A stretch of 64,000 bases of DNA, taken from positions 3,073,111-3,137,110 of the forward strand of contig BCJC01000002.1 of assembly GCA_001600175.1 (NCBI GenBank), in the 5' to 3' direction. The notes under the pieces were generated by a model. The model worked only from the letters and a program-made list of their open reading frames with translations. It was not told the DNA's origin and searched no databases. Source of the stretch: Erythrobasidium yunnanense. Its lineage: Eukaryota; Basidiomycota; Cystobasidiomycetes; Erythrobasidiales; Erythrobasidiaceae. Position 1 is the first letter of the stretch. Each line of letters begins with the position of its first letter. Below are positions 33,668 to 45,984 of the stretch, one piece after another. The position numbers and the translations under genes are program-made.

Positions 33668-36600
33668 CTAGTCTTCCGATGCCAATTCTCCAACAATGTC
33701 CGAGTAGATCTGCGTGAGCCTGTCATGCGAGTCACTCGTTGCTGTATGCCAACATCAGCCTTCGTTCACCATTCTCTTCGTAGCAAAAGCTGACTCACGA
33801 ATCGTCTTCTCTGCACGAAGCGGTGCTGCTTGCGGATATCCAGCCCGCTTAGCAGGCATGTACCTCGTAGCGATAGTAGGCACAGTCTGACCCGCTCTCG
33901 TCGGTGGTGAATTGATAGCTTTTCCATATCCTTCATCTTCGAAATCTTCCTGCCCTTCTGGGATAGAACTGTCCGTCCCGCTTCGAAGCATGCCGCGGAG
34001 TAAGCCGTGATAGCGAGGATCGCCATGACTGTCTACAGAAGTAAGATCATCGTCTACCTCTTCACCGTCTTCGGAGGAAGAGCCCTCCATCGATAGAGAA
34101 GGTCGGCTGCCTATGCTTGAGGTATGGGATAGAGTAGAAGCGGAGACATGGCTGTTATCGCTAAAGGAGGCATGCTCGCTAGATGCGGTATCGCGTCTGA
34201 CAGTCGCAGGCTTCGTGATCTTGGATTGTAAAGTGGCAGGCTTGTCGGCCAGCGAGGGTATAGATTGGTCTGAAGCATATCTGTATGCCAGAAGAGAAGG
34301 CTCGCTTGCATCCCTTGGCAGCGTAGCTGGCTGGCTGACAGGCACTTTGGCTTTAAGCTGTATAGTCACTTTGTTTGTTGGCTGATGTACGCCCGCAGCT
34401 GGCTGAGGGGAAGGTGGCAGAGGAAGAGGAGAGGCAGGCGGCGGGCCGATGGCGCTTATTGACGATACAGAAACAGAAGGTGAAGGTATAGGAGATCGAT
34501 TAGGAGACCTGCTCTTTGTGATAGATAGTGCTTGTATAGGAACGGGTGTGTTTGAGACCTTGCTCTGGCCTGTAGTTCTGCTTAGTTGTGCTTGTACCGC
34601 GTTAGGTGAGCTTGGTGCAGCGATTGACGGAAGAACAGGATCCAGAACAGAATCGTCCGAGACGTTACGTTGACGTCTATTGAAAGATGATTTTTTATCT
34701 GTACTTGCTGAAGGAGGCGCTTGCGGTCGCTGGTTAGTGTGTGCCATAGCTTGAGCTTTCGCGAAAATACCAGGCGAAGGTGATCTCGAAGGCCTAGCAG
34801 GTGCTTGTACCATCTCTTTACCCAAGCTCTGCTGTAATCTCTCTTCCCTTGATGGAATAATGACGTATTCCTTCTCCAGACTGCCTTTCTGGCTCCTAGA
34901 TCCAGAGTGGGTCGCTGACCCGGATGGAGAAGCAGAGCGAGGAGGAACGCTCCATTCGCTAGATGGCAGAGGTGCCGAGTGCGGCTGTCTGATTACAGCA
35001 GTTCTAGGTTGGACTGATAGATATTGTGCATATTGGGATTTCTGGCTTTCATGCGCTTCGCGAATAGAAGGCTGTACAGGACTAGCTGTCGCCGATCTCA
35101 GTTCTGCACGCGCAGAAGTTGGCGCCTCGGATGGCCTGCGAGGACGACCACTGTTTGAGCCCGATGACTGCTGCGCAGAAGAGCCACGAGGAGGGTGAAA
35201 AGAAGAGGTAGCAGAAGCGGGTGGAGATACGCCTGACGCTCTTGAATAGTTTGAGACAGTAGGAGAGGGGATAGCAAGCATATTTTGAGCCTGCTCCGCT
35301 TCCCTTCGTCGAGTACGGCTTTCGTGCAACGTGGGATCTGCAGATCTGGGCATTTGACGATGCTCGATGTAGGGATAGCGTGCTTGTGTAGGTGTTTTGT
35401 GATCTTCACTAGCTCTGCCTCTTGTTTCTTGTCCACCTCCGTTAACCTGGTAAGCCTCTCCCAAGACAGCACTTCCTCCAGCTTGCATGCGCGGCGGGAC
35501 GAAGATATTTCCAGGTACGCTCATCGATCTCTTCCTACCATGTTTCGCTTTCTCCTCTCCCACTCCATTCATCAAAGGCATCTTCGCACCTCGATCCCTC
35601 TGCGCAGCTTTATTGATATCAAACTGCGAGGCGCTGGCAAGCGGATGTTTTCTTCCAGGCAGGAGTGTTCCGATACCAGCTCTCGAGTCTGGAGAAGCGC
35701 CGTTCGAAGGCGAAGCAGCTGCGTTCCAGGCGGATGCTTTTTGCGAGGAAAAAGTGGATGTGGCTAATGGTTTCGTGGGAGTTATAGCTTTGTCGGCGTC
35801 GTCAATCGAGGAAGAAGAATGTACATTGGTATTTAGAGAAGGTAGGGGAGAAGCACGAGATGGGGCGTGAGAGGACGAAGTCGGTGCTGCGAAGCTCCTC
35901 TGTGACGTCTCGGCTGACGTGCGCGAAGGCATGGCAGGTTGCTGAGGAGCGAGAAGGCCAAGTCCTATAGGCTGTGCGTCCTGTCGGGCATGTCGAGTCT
36001 GTTCAGGTGATGCCGGCCTCTCAGCCTGCTCCTTCGCTACTTTAGCGTTCTTCGCATCCTTAGTCTTCTTATCAGACTTGTCCTTCTGTTTATTCTTGTC
36101 CTTCTCTTTCTCTTTCGGTTGCTTGTCTGACGAGTCCTTATTGCCTCCGAAGAGGGCGAAGCGTCCTTTCGAAGGCGTCTTGTCTTTCTTCCCTTTATCA
36201 TCTACAGATAATACCTCGTGAGCGCGCAGGATTGGTTCCTTCGTAGGTGAAGGCGAGTGATGTCTCGCTGTTGTTTGAATCGATGGATCGGCTTGCTTCG
36301 CCACGATTGACCCTGCTAACGGAGGTGAAGGCTGCGCTTGTACTCGTATCGTCTTCTGCGTCTCCCTGCTTCTATCCGAGTCTCTCTTCTGGCCTTTTGC
36401 ACTTTCTTTCCCAAGTGAAGCACCCGAAGTCGAGCTTGCCAGATCATACTTGTCCAAAGTCGAGCCTTCACTAGCTCGTTTTGCATATGCTAGAAGATCC
36501 AATACTTCATCTCTCAGTGTCGTAACGGACGATACGGAAGACGATGAGTTCATAGAAGACGTAACTTGTCTCGTCTGCTGAAAAGGGGAGGAAGAATTGG

Positions 36601-37550
36601 CAGTATGAATGAGCTCTTCTTGGACATCTTCGAGCTTTGCGTTTCGTGAGCGTTGTACTGGGAAGGGTCTTTGCTGACTCGATGTGGAAGAAGCTGGTTC
36701 GGCCTCGTATGTTGTTGTCGAAGTGAAGTTAGCGTCGAATTCAGGTCTTGGTGTATTGAAAGCTTCATAATCGATCTAACATCATCCATTCCCACTTAGT
36801 ACATTATCTACCGCGTTCCAACAGGGCACTTACAGCATTTTTCAACCTCTCCTCCTCTTCTCGCGCAGCTTGTCTTTGCTCTTCGATCGACATCTTCTGA
36901 TCGACCATCATGAGCATGTTCCCGATACTGAAGCGCGCAATATCTTTGGTCTTCTGAGGTGCCGGCGCATTGTGCATTTGCTGTAGCTGAGGAAAGTGAG
37001 ATTGTTGTGCAGGAAAATGATGTGTATGCGAAGGAGTAAATGATGAAGGAGGAGGATCGCCATGCTCTCCTATTCCCAAGCCCAAGCTCAGTTTCTCAAG
37101 CTTGTGTTTCCCCAGATTCCAATGCAGAGGTAAGTCCGGTTCACTCGCACTATCACTCTCACTCCCTGCATCTCTCCTTGCTCCACTAGGATGTCCAGCA
37201 TTGTTCCTCTGTCCTTTCGTTTTCTTCGTTTTCCTACGATGATGCGATGAAGGTGAGGGAGCAGAAGGGAGTGTTGTCTTTAGTTGATTCTGATCTATTA
37301 TGCCCGCCCAGGGTGAGAGATGTGCATGTGTGCTCGCTAGACCCGCTGCGATGCCTTTTGATGATGATGCTGGGCCAGGGAGGTGTGTGCCGGATGAAGA
37401 TGAAGCATTGCTGGGTCGTCCAGCGCTGCTGTTATTGCTACTTGAATTACTGCTGTTACTGCTGTTTGTGCTTGTCCTGCTTGCAAACGCTGCTTCTCCT
37501 CTTCTGCTGCTCTCAGACGACGCCTGTTCGCGGCGCGAGAAGATGCCCAT
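33668..37550 (-). CDS. 1255-aa disordered Ser/Pro-rich protein
   Basis: Exons 37550-36834, 36775-33799 and 33741-33668. The last intron is needed: reading through it gives a stop after ATKRMVNEG, while splicing (GTGAGT...ACAG) adds a helical, acidic end DRLTQIYSDIVGELASED. Start chosen at the Met of MGIFSRRE; an upstream in-frame Met (37712) would add an unlikely leader. Nearly the whole protein is disordered, rich in Ser, Pro and Ala, with a poly-Asn/Ser tract (~residues 30-50), a Lys/Asp/Glu block (KEKEKDKNKQKDKSDKK) and many SP sites. One short amphipathic helix precedes intron 1 (SIEEQRQAAREEEERLKNAI). Function unknown; signalling or cortex scaffolds often look like this. Confidence 0.75.
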
Positions 37551-38325
37551 GCCGCCAACCGAGCGAGTACTGGACCACCTTGATTCAATCAAGAATAAGC
37601 ACAAGAAAGACCAGAGAATCTTCTGAAGGATGTCCTGCTTGTTCCTTTCTTTGCAATTTTCTTGGGAATGTACGTCTGCCAGTCTCCTAGTCGACGGTCG
37701 CAGGAATCGCAATGCAAAAAGGCAGAGACAAGGAAAGATATCAGAGCCAGTCTGAAAGAGAGTGTAGATTCAAGCGAGTGTGATGGGAGCGTCGAGGTGA
37801 AAGGTCACCGTCCTGCGGGCGGTCAGGACAGAGCGGAACGAGCGACGTGAAGAAGCGTCTTTGTTTGGGCGAAAGAGCTGAATCAGATGAGGATGAAGCA
37901 GACTGGATCTGTCATGTTGTGTCTTTCGTGTTGATTGCATTCCTCGCCCTCTTGACAGCTGTCTCTCGGGTCAGGTCAGGTACTCAGCGTGCCATCAAGC
38001 GTGCCTTGATTTGACTTCGACGCGTCTCCATACAAGTCGCGTAAATAGACAGGCTCGAACTTCACAAGCAATATTGCAGCAGATGGCTCTATGCTGTCGT
38101 ATCATATCTATCAGATGAAGCCTCGTTTATATCCTGTATACAATGCACTTTCGGATTCAACGACTTCTCCTACATCAGGGCCGGCCAGCGCAACTTCAAA
38201 TCTGAGCCTTCCCTCGATCAGCGCAGAGTCTTGAAATTTGGCTACAGTAACACTGACTGCAACAAAGTACAAGGAGCCGTAGGAATCTACAGAGTCACCT
38301 TCTCTATACTCAAGAGAGTGCTACG
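37551..38325. other. divergent promoter region
   Basis: 775 bp between the divergent starts of the 1255-aa gene and mitochondrial EF-G. No repeat or RNA gene seen. It includes CTGTATACA at 38133-38141, which resembles the core of the 27.84-kb element, but no inverted arms are present. Confidence 0.4.
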
Positions 38326-41077
38326 ATGTCCCTCGCCGCTGGAAGAAGGGCGGCCGCCATGGTTGGAGGATCAGCAAGAAGAGCTGCTCTAACACCATCA
38401 AGCGGAGCGATAGCCCGGCGTACACCACTTCTACCATGTACTTGTGCATCCACTTCCTCCTCAAGTCTCCTATACACGCCCTATCTCAGCAGAAGATCCT
38501 TTGCGACGAGCTTGCGGACGAGGGCAACTGCTGCTGCTTCAGCTGCATCATCGGACAAACCGCTCCCTGAATTGACTGAACAAGATAGAGCGAGGTTATC
38601 CAAGCTCAGGAACGTAGGGATATCAGCGCACATCGATAGGTGCATTACACATCTCCATCCGAAAGATGCAAGAACAATGCTGATATGTGACATGTAGCGG
38701 CAAGACGACATTGACGGAACGAGTGCTCTTCTATACTGGGCGTATCAAAGCTATCCATGAAGTACGAGGGAAAGATGCCGTGGGTGCAAAGATGGATTCA
38801 ATGGAGCTAGAGCGCGAAAAGGGCATCACTATCCAAAGCGCCGCTACCTTTGCCGACTGGGTAGTAGGTGATAAACAAGCGATCACGCCTTCTCAAGCTG
38901 GGAAATACAACATCAACATCATCGATACTCCCGGGCACGTCGATTTCACTATTGAAGTAGAGCGCGCTCTGCGTGTGCTTGATGGAGCGGTGCTGGTTCT
39001 GTGTGCTGTTGCGGGCGTGCAGTCACAGACGATTACGGTGGATAGGCAGATGAGGAGATACAACGTCCCTCGATTGAGCTTTATCAACAAGATGGACAGA
39101 GCGGGCAGTAATCCATGGCGAGTCATTGAGCAACTTCGTACAAAGCTCAAGATCCCAGCTGCTGCGATCCAGATTCCCATAGGTTCAGAGACGGATTTCG
39201 AGGGCGTTATCGACCTAGTACGAATGAAGGTCATCCGGAATATCGGCGAGAAAGGCGAGACGATAGAAGAATCCGACGTTATCCCAAGTGAAATGCAAGA
39301 ACTTGTGAATGCGAAGAGACAGGAGTTGATAGAGATGGTAGCGGACGTAGACGACGAGTTGGCCGAACTGTTCCTCGAAGAAAATCCGATAAGCAAAGAA
39401 GTTCTAGCACAAGCGATTAGAAGAGCTACGATAGCACTCAAGTTCTCGCCTGTCTTGATGGGCTCCGCCCTCGCAAATAAATCGATTCAACCCCTCCTAG
39501 ATGCAGTATGCACATACCTACCCTCGCCAGACCAAGTCACAGCTACAGCTATCGACATCTCCAAACCCACTTCCACTACCTCTTCTGAGACAGGCGAAGT
39601 CGCTCAAGTGAAAGAAACCACTTTCCCCCTCGTTCCAGCCGCTTCTTCACCTCTCGTAGGGCTGGCATTCAAGTTGGAAGAAGGCCGATTTGGCCAATTG
39701 ACTTATTTGCGCGTCTATTCGGGCGCACTGAAGAAGGGCGCAATGATCACGAATGTCAGGACGGGAAAAAGGGTTAAAGTCCCGAGATTGGTCAGAATGC
39801 ATTCTGATGAGATGGAGGATGTGGATGGAATTGGGGCGGGTGAGATATGTGCTATGTTTGGAGTGGAATGCTCGACGGGAGATACATTCACGGATGGAAC
39901 GGTGCCGTACTCTATGGTGGGTCTCGCTTTCTTCCTCTCTCAATCTTACACATTACACAGAGTACTGACCTAAGTTTGTCCATGTTGGTACATAGACGTC
40001 TATGTTCGTACCGGAACCTGTCATCTCATTAGCGATCCGTCCTAAAGGCCAAGAATCGCCCAACTTCTCTCGCGCTCTCAATCGTTTCCAGAAAGAAGAC
40101 CCAACCTTCCGTGTGCACGTCGATTCCGAGTCTCAAGAAACCATCATCTCCGGAATGGGCGAATTGCACTTGGACATCTATATTGAGCGGATGAAGCGCG
40201 AGTACAACGTTCCCTGTGTGACTGGTAAACCGCGCGTCGCATTCAGAGAGACGATAACGAACGAAGCGGAATTTACGTACACGCATAAGAAACAGACGGG
40301 AGGTGCGGGGCAGTATGGAAAAGTTGTGGGAAGATTAGTGCCTATGGAGAAAGATCAGGAAAGTGGGAAAGATACGGCGTTCGAGTCGATCATCACGGGT
40401 GGTAATATCAAGCAGGCGTTCATCCCTGCAATCGAGAAGGTGCGCAGGCTTCTCACTGTCTTGGAAAGTAGCTGACTGATATGCGATCGCAGGGCTTCCG
40501 AGATGGACTTGAGCGTGGTCCTCTGACAGGCCACGTCGTAACAGGCGTCAAGTTCCTCCTTGAAGACGGCCAAGAGCACCCCGTCGACTCCTCCGAGCTA
40601 GCTTTCCGGCTAGCAGGACAAGGCGGGTTCCGCGAAGGTTTTGCTAAAGCAAACCCCGTAGTGCTCGAACCTATCATGAAAGTCGAGATAGTGGCGCCTA
40701 TTGAATTCCAAGGGACCGTTATTGGAGGTATCAACCAGAGGAAAGGAACGATTGTAGATTCCGAAGCGAGAGATGATGAATTTACATTGCTGGCGGAAGT
40801 GCCGCTTAATGATATGTTTGGATGTGAGTCGCCCTTCCTTGCTGTTCATGGAGAGAAGGTAAGCTGATGTATGGTTTGACCAGACTCGTCCCAGCTCAGA
40901 GGCGCGACGCAAGGCAAAGGAGAGTTCAGCATGGAGTATCTTCGACACTCGGCTGTTCTTCCCAACGTGCAGAAAGAGTAGGTCTTCTGATTCTCTCTAC
41001 TCCGATAATACTTGCGCTAACTCGCTATCTATCGCAGCATGATTGACGATCATACCAAGCTTCGCAAATCAGCATGA
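38326..41077 (+). CDS. MEF1: mitochondrial translation elongation factor G (mtEF-G1)
   Basis: GTPase that moves tRNAs and mRNA through the mitochondrial ribosome. Exons 38326-38639, 38698-39916, 39996-40439, 40493-40823, 40884-40977 and 41038-41077 give 813 aa. The first ~80 residues are Arg/Ala/Ser-rich without acidic residues, a mitochondrial targeting peptide. Intron 1 splits the P-loop (AHID-SGKTT). Also seen: the G3 motif DTPGHVDF, G4 NKMD, the REKGITI switch, and domain [12 protein letters not shown] ~30-residue Thr/Ser-rich insert (around [14 protein letters not shown]) lies between the G domain and domain II. All GTPase motifs are intact. Confidence 0.95.
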
Positions 41078-41719
41078 GTAGCTAATAACCAATGCATGGA
41101 GATATAACCAGAAGAAGATATACCAATACAGACACGTCTTGACACGATTCGTGAACCGCAACAACTAGACAGCAGTTGCATACCGCAGTGCTCGTTATTA
41201 AGGACCAAAGTGCAAAGGCTAGAAAGCATTGTAGAATGATAGAAAAGGGTTGCTGCAAGCATACGGCAATATTAATGCATGTGTAGTATTTGATTTATCT
41301 AATTCAACTTTCTCTTCCCCCCTTCTTCCGCAACAAACCCAAACCGCCGATGAAGTGATGAAAGTGTGGGATTGCAGGAGCCCTGCTGTCTGCTTGACCG
41401 TCGCATTGCCGAAGCACTCAGTCGTTGAAGCTCACTAAAACCCTAACTCCGCGTACGCCTGACCGAGGGAGCCGTCTCTTTGTCATGAAGCCAAGGATGA
41501 CAGGCCTCGGACAATACCTCATCAGTAATCATTACGAATGGCAGACGAAACCTTCATATGCCATCTTCTGGACCCTGCTTCCCTCTTCTGCATCGCTACT
41601 GACATAAGCATCCCGACCTCGCAGTCTTTCAACACTTTAGATTCATCGAAGTGTAAGCTCTGAGCTGTACCAGGCAAGAGCATCGAAATCGTACTTAACA
41701 GCTCTATTGCCAGTCGAAT
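41078..41719. other. intergenic, no feature seen
   Basis: 642 bp between MEF1 and the NmrA-like gene, both on the plus strand. Short open frames are present but have no protein-like features; no RNA gene recognised. Confidence 0.4.
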
Positions 41720-42664
41720 ATGGCTCCTACCATTCTAGTCGTTGGCGCAACCGGCAACACTGGCAAAGCCGTTGTGCGGACCCTCTCTGAACTCCTACCG
41801 AACAGCAAATCCCTCTCTGGCTACCGCATCCTTGCCCTGTCACGCTCTGCCAGCAGTGAGACTGCCCAGGAGCTGGCGAAGCTACCCGGCGTCGAATTCG
41901 AGGAGATCAACTGGCCCGAGATAACTGCAGAATGGCTCCAAGAGCGCGATGTCAAGAGAGTATTCATTGCGTCTCACAACGAGCCTACCCAATTCGCAGA
42001 GGAATCCACCTTTCATCGCGAAGCTCTTGAAGCGGGTGTGGAATACCTCGTTCGCATCTCCACTACAGCTCCAAACGTCAGGTCCAATTGTCGTGCTTAC
42101 TATCCCCGCACACACTGGGCCATCGAGCAATTGCTCAGCTCGCCAGAGTACAGCAGCATGCATTGGTCGTCCCTCCAACCCAACGTATTCATATCGTTCA
42201 TAGTGGCAGGTGCTGTGGAGCTCGTCAAGAAGTATCGCAAGACTGGTAAACAGACCCCGCTCGCACTCAACATCGCAAAGGACGTCAAGAATGCTATTGT
42301 GCATCCGGACGATGTGGGAGTCCTTGCCGCTCATCTGCTTACTCAGCAGGATACGTCGAAATACAACAAGCACAGGATGGTCATCAATGGACCGATTGAT
42401 GTTACTGGCAAGGATATCGTAGATATGGTAGAAGAAGCTATCGGAACCAAGGTAGAGCAAGTGACGTACGAAGACATGTCATGGGTCAAGGGAATGGCAG
42501 AACAAAGCCCTTACTCCACTCATGTCATGTCTACGATCAAGCATGCGCTGGCTACTGGCAATGCAGGGTTGACCACAGCCGCAGACACGACGCAGGATGT
42601 TCTTGAGGTCTGTCCTCCAACAACGACACTCGCACAGGTCTGGAAGCAGCTCTTGGATGCATAG
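41720..42664 (+). CDS. NmrA-like NAD(P)-binding protein
   Basis: Single-exon 314-aa protein of the NmrA/atypical SDR family. The N-terminal Rossmann motif VVGATGNTGKAVV is intact. VFIASHN and the PNVFISF segment follow at family positions, and the classical YxxxK pair is replaced by a looser arrangement (YYPRTHWAIEQ), as in NmrA-type redox sensors. Members either reduce small substrates or sense NADP(H) and repress transcription factors; which applies here cannot be told. No introns, unlike its neighbours, and no targeting signal. Confidence 0.85.
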   Translation: MAPTILVVGATGNTGKAVVRTLSELLPNSKSLSGYRILALSRSASSETAQELAKLPGVEFEEINWPEITAEWLQERDVKRVFIASHNEPTQFAEESTFHREALEAGVEYLVRISTTAPNVRSNCRAYYPRTHWAIEQLLSSPEYSSMHWSSLQPNVFISFIVAGAVELVKKYRKTGKQTPLALNIAKDVKNAIVHPDDVGVLAAHLLTQQDTSKYNKHRMVINGPIDVTGKDIVDMVEEAIGTKVEQVTYEDMSWVKGMAEQSPYSTHVMSTIKHALATGNAGLTTAADTTQDVLEVCPPTTTLAQVWKQLLDA

Positions 42665-42925
42665 ACGGCTCTCTGGATATGTTATTCCGTAGATTATTCG
42701 CTTTAGGCGCGGCGTGCTTGCAGCAAACGCATAATTAGATCGTTGTCTTCATTACCACTCTACGATGATATAGCCTGCATGGGTATTACTCTCAAGTTAG
42801 CGCTAAATTGCTGATGCAATTCGACGTGCTTCAAGCGAGCCTTCCTTGCGCACGTGCCTCCAACATCGAAATCCTGCAGGGCTGACTGCTTCTTTCCTTC
42901 TGCCAATACTACGCACTCCTGCACG

Positions 42926-45684
42926 ATGGCACCAGGGAGGGCACCCGGCAAGGCGAGGAGCACTGGCTCCTCAGTCAACCAGACAAAGCAGCATGTCAAA
43001 GGAACAAACAATTTCTACAGAACAGATGAGAAGAAGGTCAAGATGATAAAGATGCTGGCCAATGGGGGCAAAGCTATAAGAGATAAAGATGGGAAGATCA
43101 TCAAAGAAGCAGAGTATCAGAGTAAAGAAGTCACGCCGGGCAGAGTACAGCCAGACAGGCGGTGGTTTGGTGGGTCAGCAGCCTCGAAAATGCGAATTCT
43201 AGCTGAAGAAGTATTGTTATTCTGTAGGAAATACTCGTGTCATATCGCAGAATGCCCTCACCCACTTCAGAGACTCGCTAGCGGCAAGGCAGTCGGATCC
43301 ATATTCTGTGATCCTCAAGCAGAACAAGCTACCCATGAGCTTGCTACAGGAGTCTACAAAGGTGTGCTGTACCACCTACGGTATATCAAGCTAGTCGCTG
43401 AGTTCGTCCTGCAGCTCTCTCGGCCAAATTTGACGACTGCAGAACCTTTCTCAGACACTTTTGGGCCGAAAGCACAGCGCAAACGACCTCGTATCGATGT
43501 TGGGTCATTCGAAGACCTAGCAACGAATGGTCTGATCAAGCTTACGCCGAAACCTACATATCAACTAGCATCCGAGACGGTCGGGGAAGACGGTGCTGAG
43601 GACGACTCAGCCGCGATCGAAGAAGCAGCACTACATGCCAAAGATCTCGGTGCAGACGAATACAACGAAGCTCAGAAGCTAGAGATCAAAGATGCAGAGC
43701 TGTCGAATGCGCCACTTGATTATATCCTCGCAGCTGGCACAAGCAAACGTATCTGGGCGGAACTGTACAAGGTCATCGATTCAAGTGATATTCTGCTGCA
43801 TGTCCTTGATGCGAGAGATCCTCTGGGAACAAGGTGTCATTCAGTGGAAAACTACCTTGCAAAGGAGAAGAAATCAAAGAAAGTCATCTATATCCTCAAT
43901 AAAGTCGATCTCATCCCAGGCTGGGCAGCTGTAAGTCGACAACACTCTACTTCTGTGCCTTCCTTTCCTTCCCCCTCTCCCCATTTACATCGCCTTCTAT
44001 GCGAAACTCTCCATTTCGAGAAGGTATCGCACACCATGGACTGTCAGGTTTCGCGCAGTATCGCCGCGAAAGGTCGTCCTCTTTTCTCAAGAGTGACTTC
44101 TCGATTAGCAGAAAGATACACACCTATCTTCGCTCAATCCTTCGGGGTCTGTGTGTAAGAGCGTGTTCAGTTGCGTAACGACCGTTACGTCCATGGAAGA
44201 TTACTATTTTCCCTTCTTTTCCATTCGTGGATGGGAGGGTGAGCTTTAAAAGAGTTGAAGGCCGGACTGTGGACTTTGTCAAAGGAGTCTGCACCTTTCT
44301 CCGTGCTGGTCTTCTTAGTTAGGAAGCGAACATCCTCCATACTTCGTTCCCCTTTTCCTTTTCATTACACTTCATATTACAACTCTTCATCGATACCTAC
44401 AGCGAGCAGTATACTGACACTTCGTATCTGTTTGTGAAGGCTCGCTGGGTATCCCATCTCTCGAAGACCCACCCCACCATCGCCTTCCACGCCTCCATCA
44501 ACAACTCCTTCGGTAAAGGTTCCTTGATCCAACTGCTACGCCAATTCTCCAACCTCATGAGCGACAAGAAGCAGATCTCCGTTGGGTTTATCGGCTACCC
44601 AAACGTCGGGAAGAGCAGCATCATCAACACCATCAAGAACAAGAAAGTGTGTAATGTTGCTCCTATTCCCGGAGAGACGAAGGTCTGGCAGTATATTGCG
44701 CTCATGCGACGGATTTACCTCATCGACTGTCCCGGTATCGTACCGCCCTCAGCGAGAGACACAGAAACGCAGAAGGTCTTGAAGGGCGTAGTGAGAGTAG
44801 AACATTTGTCTGCGCCTGGCGACTCTATCCCAACACTGCTTGCGCGAGTAAGACCGGAGTACATGCAGCGGACCTACGGCATAGAAAGCTGGACGGACTC
44901 TGAAGACTTCCTTACGCAACTAGCTGTGAAGCGCGGTAAGCTGGGTAAAGGAGGAGAAGCGAACCTCGACACGGTAGCAAAGATGGTACTCAACGACTGG
45001 ATCCGAGGCAAGATCCCCTATTTCGTTCGCCCACCTGAAGCGGAGGTAGCACCTTCTGCTCAAGCATCTACGTCCACACAGACTATTGAAGAACAAGAAG
45101 TCGGAGCTGCGAAAGCGAAGAATGACGAGAAGGCTTTCGGTACAGGAAGAGTCGCAGGTGTCGTTCAGCCACTGCATCAGATCGTCAGCAGGACACGCTT
45201 TGTGGGAGATGATAAAGACAATGCGGATGATGGAGAAGAATGGACTGGATTTGGTAGTGCAGACCCTGCTAGCGAGGCTGCCGAAGTCGTGGAGAACGAC
45301 CTGGATGCTGAAGGCGGGGCAGAGGCGTCTATCATTGAAGGAGAAGCAGACGTCACTGCTGAAGATGATGAGGATGAAGCTTCTTCTGATGCTGGCGAGC
45401 TCGCTTGGGAAGACCTCGTTGGCGAATCTCTGCCAAAGCCGGCTCCCTCTTCGCCTCGCAAGCGACCTGCGCCTGAGGAGGAGCCTGCAGATGACGATAA
45501 CGATGATGATAATGAGCAAGAGGAGGAAGAAGCTGTCGCTGTCGATCCGCGCAGAAGCCTAAAGAAGGAGAAGCGCATGACCACAAACAAGAAGAAGGCT
45601 GAAAACTACTACACGCATGCCAATGTTAAGGGCAAGAATAAGAACCGTAAAATACCTCGAATTGAAGGTAGAAAAAAGCGGTGA
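42926..45684 (+). CDS. NOG2: ribosome-assembly GTPase Nog2/Nug2
   Basis: Circularly permuted GTPase on nuclear pre-60S particles that acts as a checkpoint before export. Exons 42926-43169, 43228-43361, 43415-43930 and 44440-45684 give 712 aa. Introns 1 and 2 contain no stop in the 42926 frame and together are 111 nt, so an unspliced reading looks open; only splicing restores the family sequence ([37 protein letters not shown]). Motif order is G4 (NKVD, ~288), G1 (GYPNVGKSS, ~350-359) and G3 (DCPG, ~394), as expected for the YlqF/Nog family. The tail is acidic, then Lys-rich. Intron 3 is 509 nt and carries the snoRNA described separately. Confidence 0.95.
44034..44335 (+). ncRNA. snR191: H/ACA snoRNA, snR191-like, in NOG2 intron 3
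   Basis: Guide RNA predicted to direct pseudouridylation of two uridines in helix 69 of large-subunit rRNA. The 5' hairpin has a basal stem CCATGGAC (44034-44041) with GTCCATGG (44189-44196), left guide GTCA (44043-44046), right guide GTTAC (44184-44188) and H box AGATTA (44198-44203), 14 nt after the right guide begins. The 3' hairpin has a basal stem GCTTT (44243-44247) with GGAAGC (44322-44327), left guide AGAGT (44251-44255), upper stem GAAGGCCGG (44257-44265) with CTGGTCTTC (44306-44314), right guide TAGTTA (44316-44321) and ACA at 44330-44332, again 14 nt. The guides pair with GUAAC/UGAC and UAACUA/ACUCU in the conserved sequence around yeast U2258 and U2260. Budding-yeast snR191 has these targets and the same host intron. 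Ends are inferred (3' end three nt after ACA). Confidence 0.85.
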
Positions 45685-45984
45685 TTGCTGTCTGCTGTTT
45701 GCTGTCTGCATTCAGTTTCGGGTCGAGCGGAGCCGCCTCAGGCAGCCCGGACCCAGAGGAAGGCGATGGAGGAACAACCGCGGAGGAGAAGGCTTGGTGA
45801 TGTAAGAAGGTGTTGTTGTGCTACTAGTACTGCAATTCTACCCTCAGGCTTCCTCGATCACTCAGACTTTCGGTAAAGCCGCCCCACTGACGCAGACTTA
45901 CCCGAACCTCCAGGCTACCGTATATCCATCTCACCTTCCTCTCTAATCTCATCCTCTGCTCTCTCTCCGTCTGTAGATAACCTT
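45685..45984. other. convergent intergenic, no feature seen
   Basis: 300 bp between the convergent stops of NOG2 and the DUF4267-like gene. No RNA gene or repeat seen. Confidence 0.4.

Noticed and set aside
33755-33790. The stop after ATKRMVNEG as the true end of the 1255-aa protein
   Set aside because: A GTGAGT donor just before it and an ACAG acceptor at 33742 give an ordinary 57-nt intron and a helical C-terminus.
36804-37712. An upstream start at 37712 for the 1255-aa protein
   Set aside because: The leader would be an isolated hydrophobic stretch unlike the rest. MGIFSRRE at 37550 fits the composition and leaves a normal divergent promoter.
42854-44158. One continuous open frame through the first part of NOG2
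   Set aside because: Two stop-free introns (43170-43227, 43362-43414) interrupt it. Only splicing restores the conserved Nog2 sequence, and the tail of the frame is inside the snoRNA-bearing intron.
43931-44439. The long NOG2 intron as a transposon insertion
   Set aside because: No terminal repeats or coding capacity are present, and the two-hairpin H/ACA structure explains most of its length.
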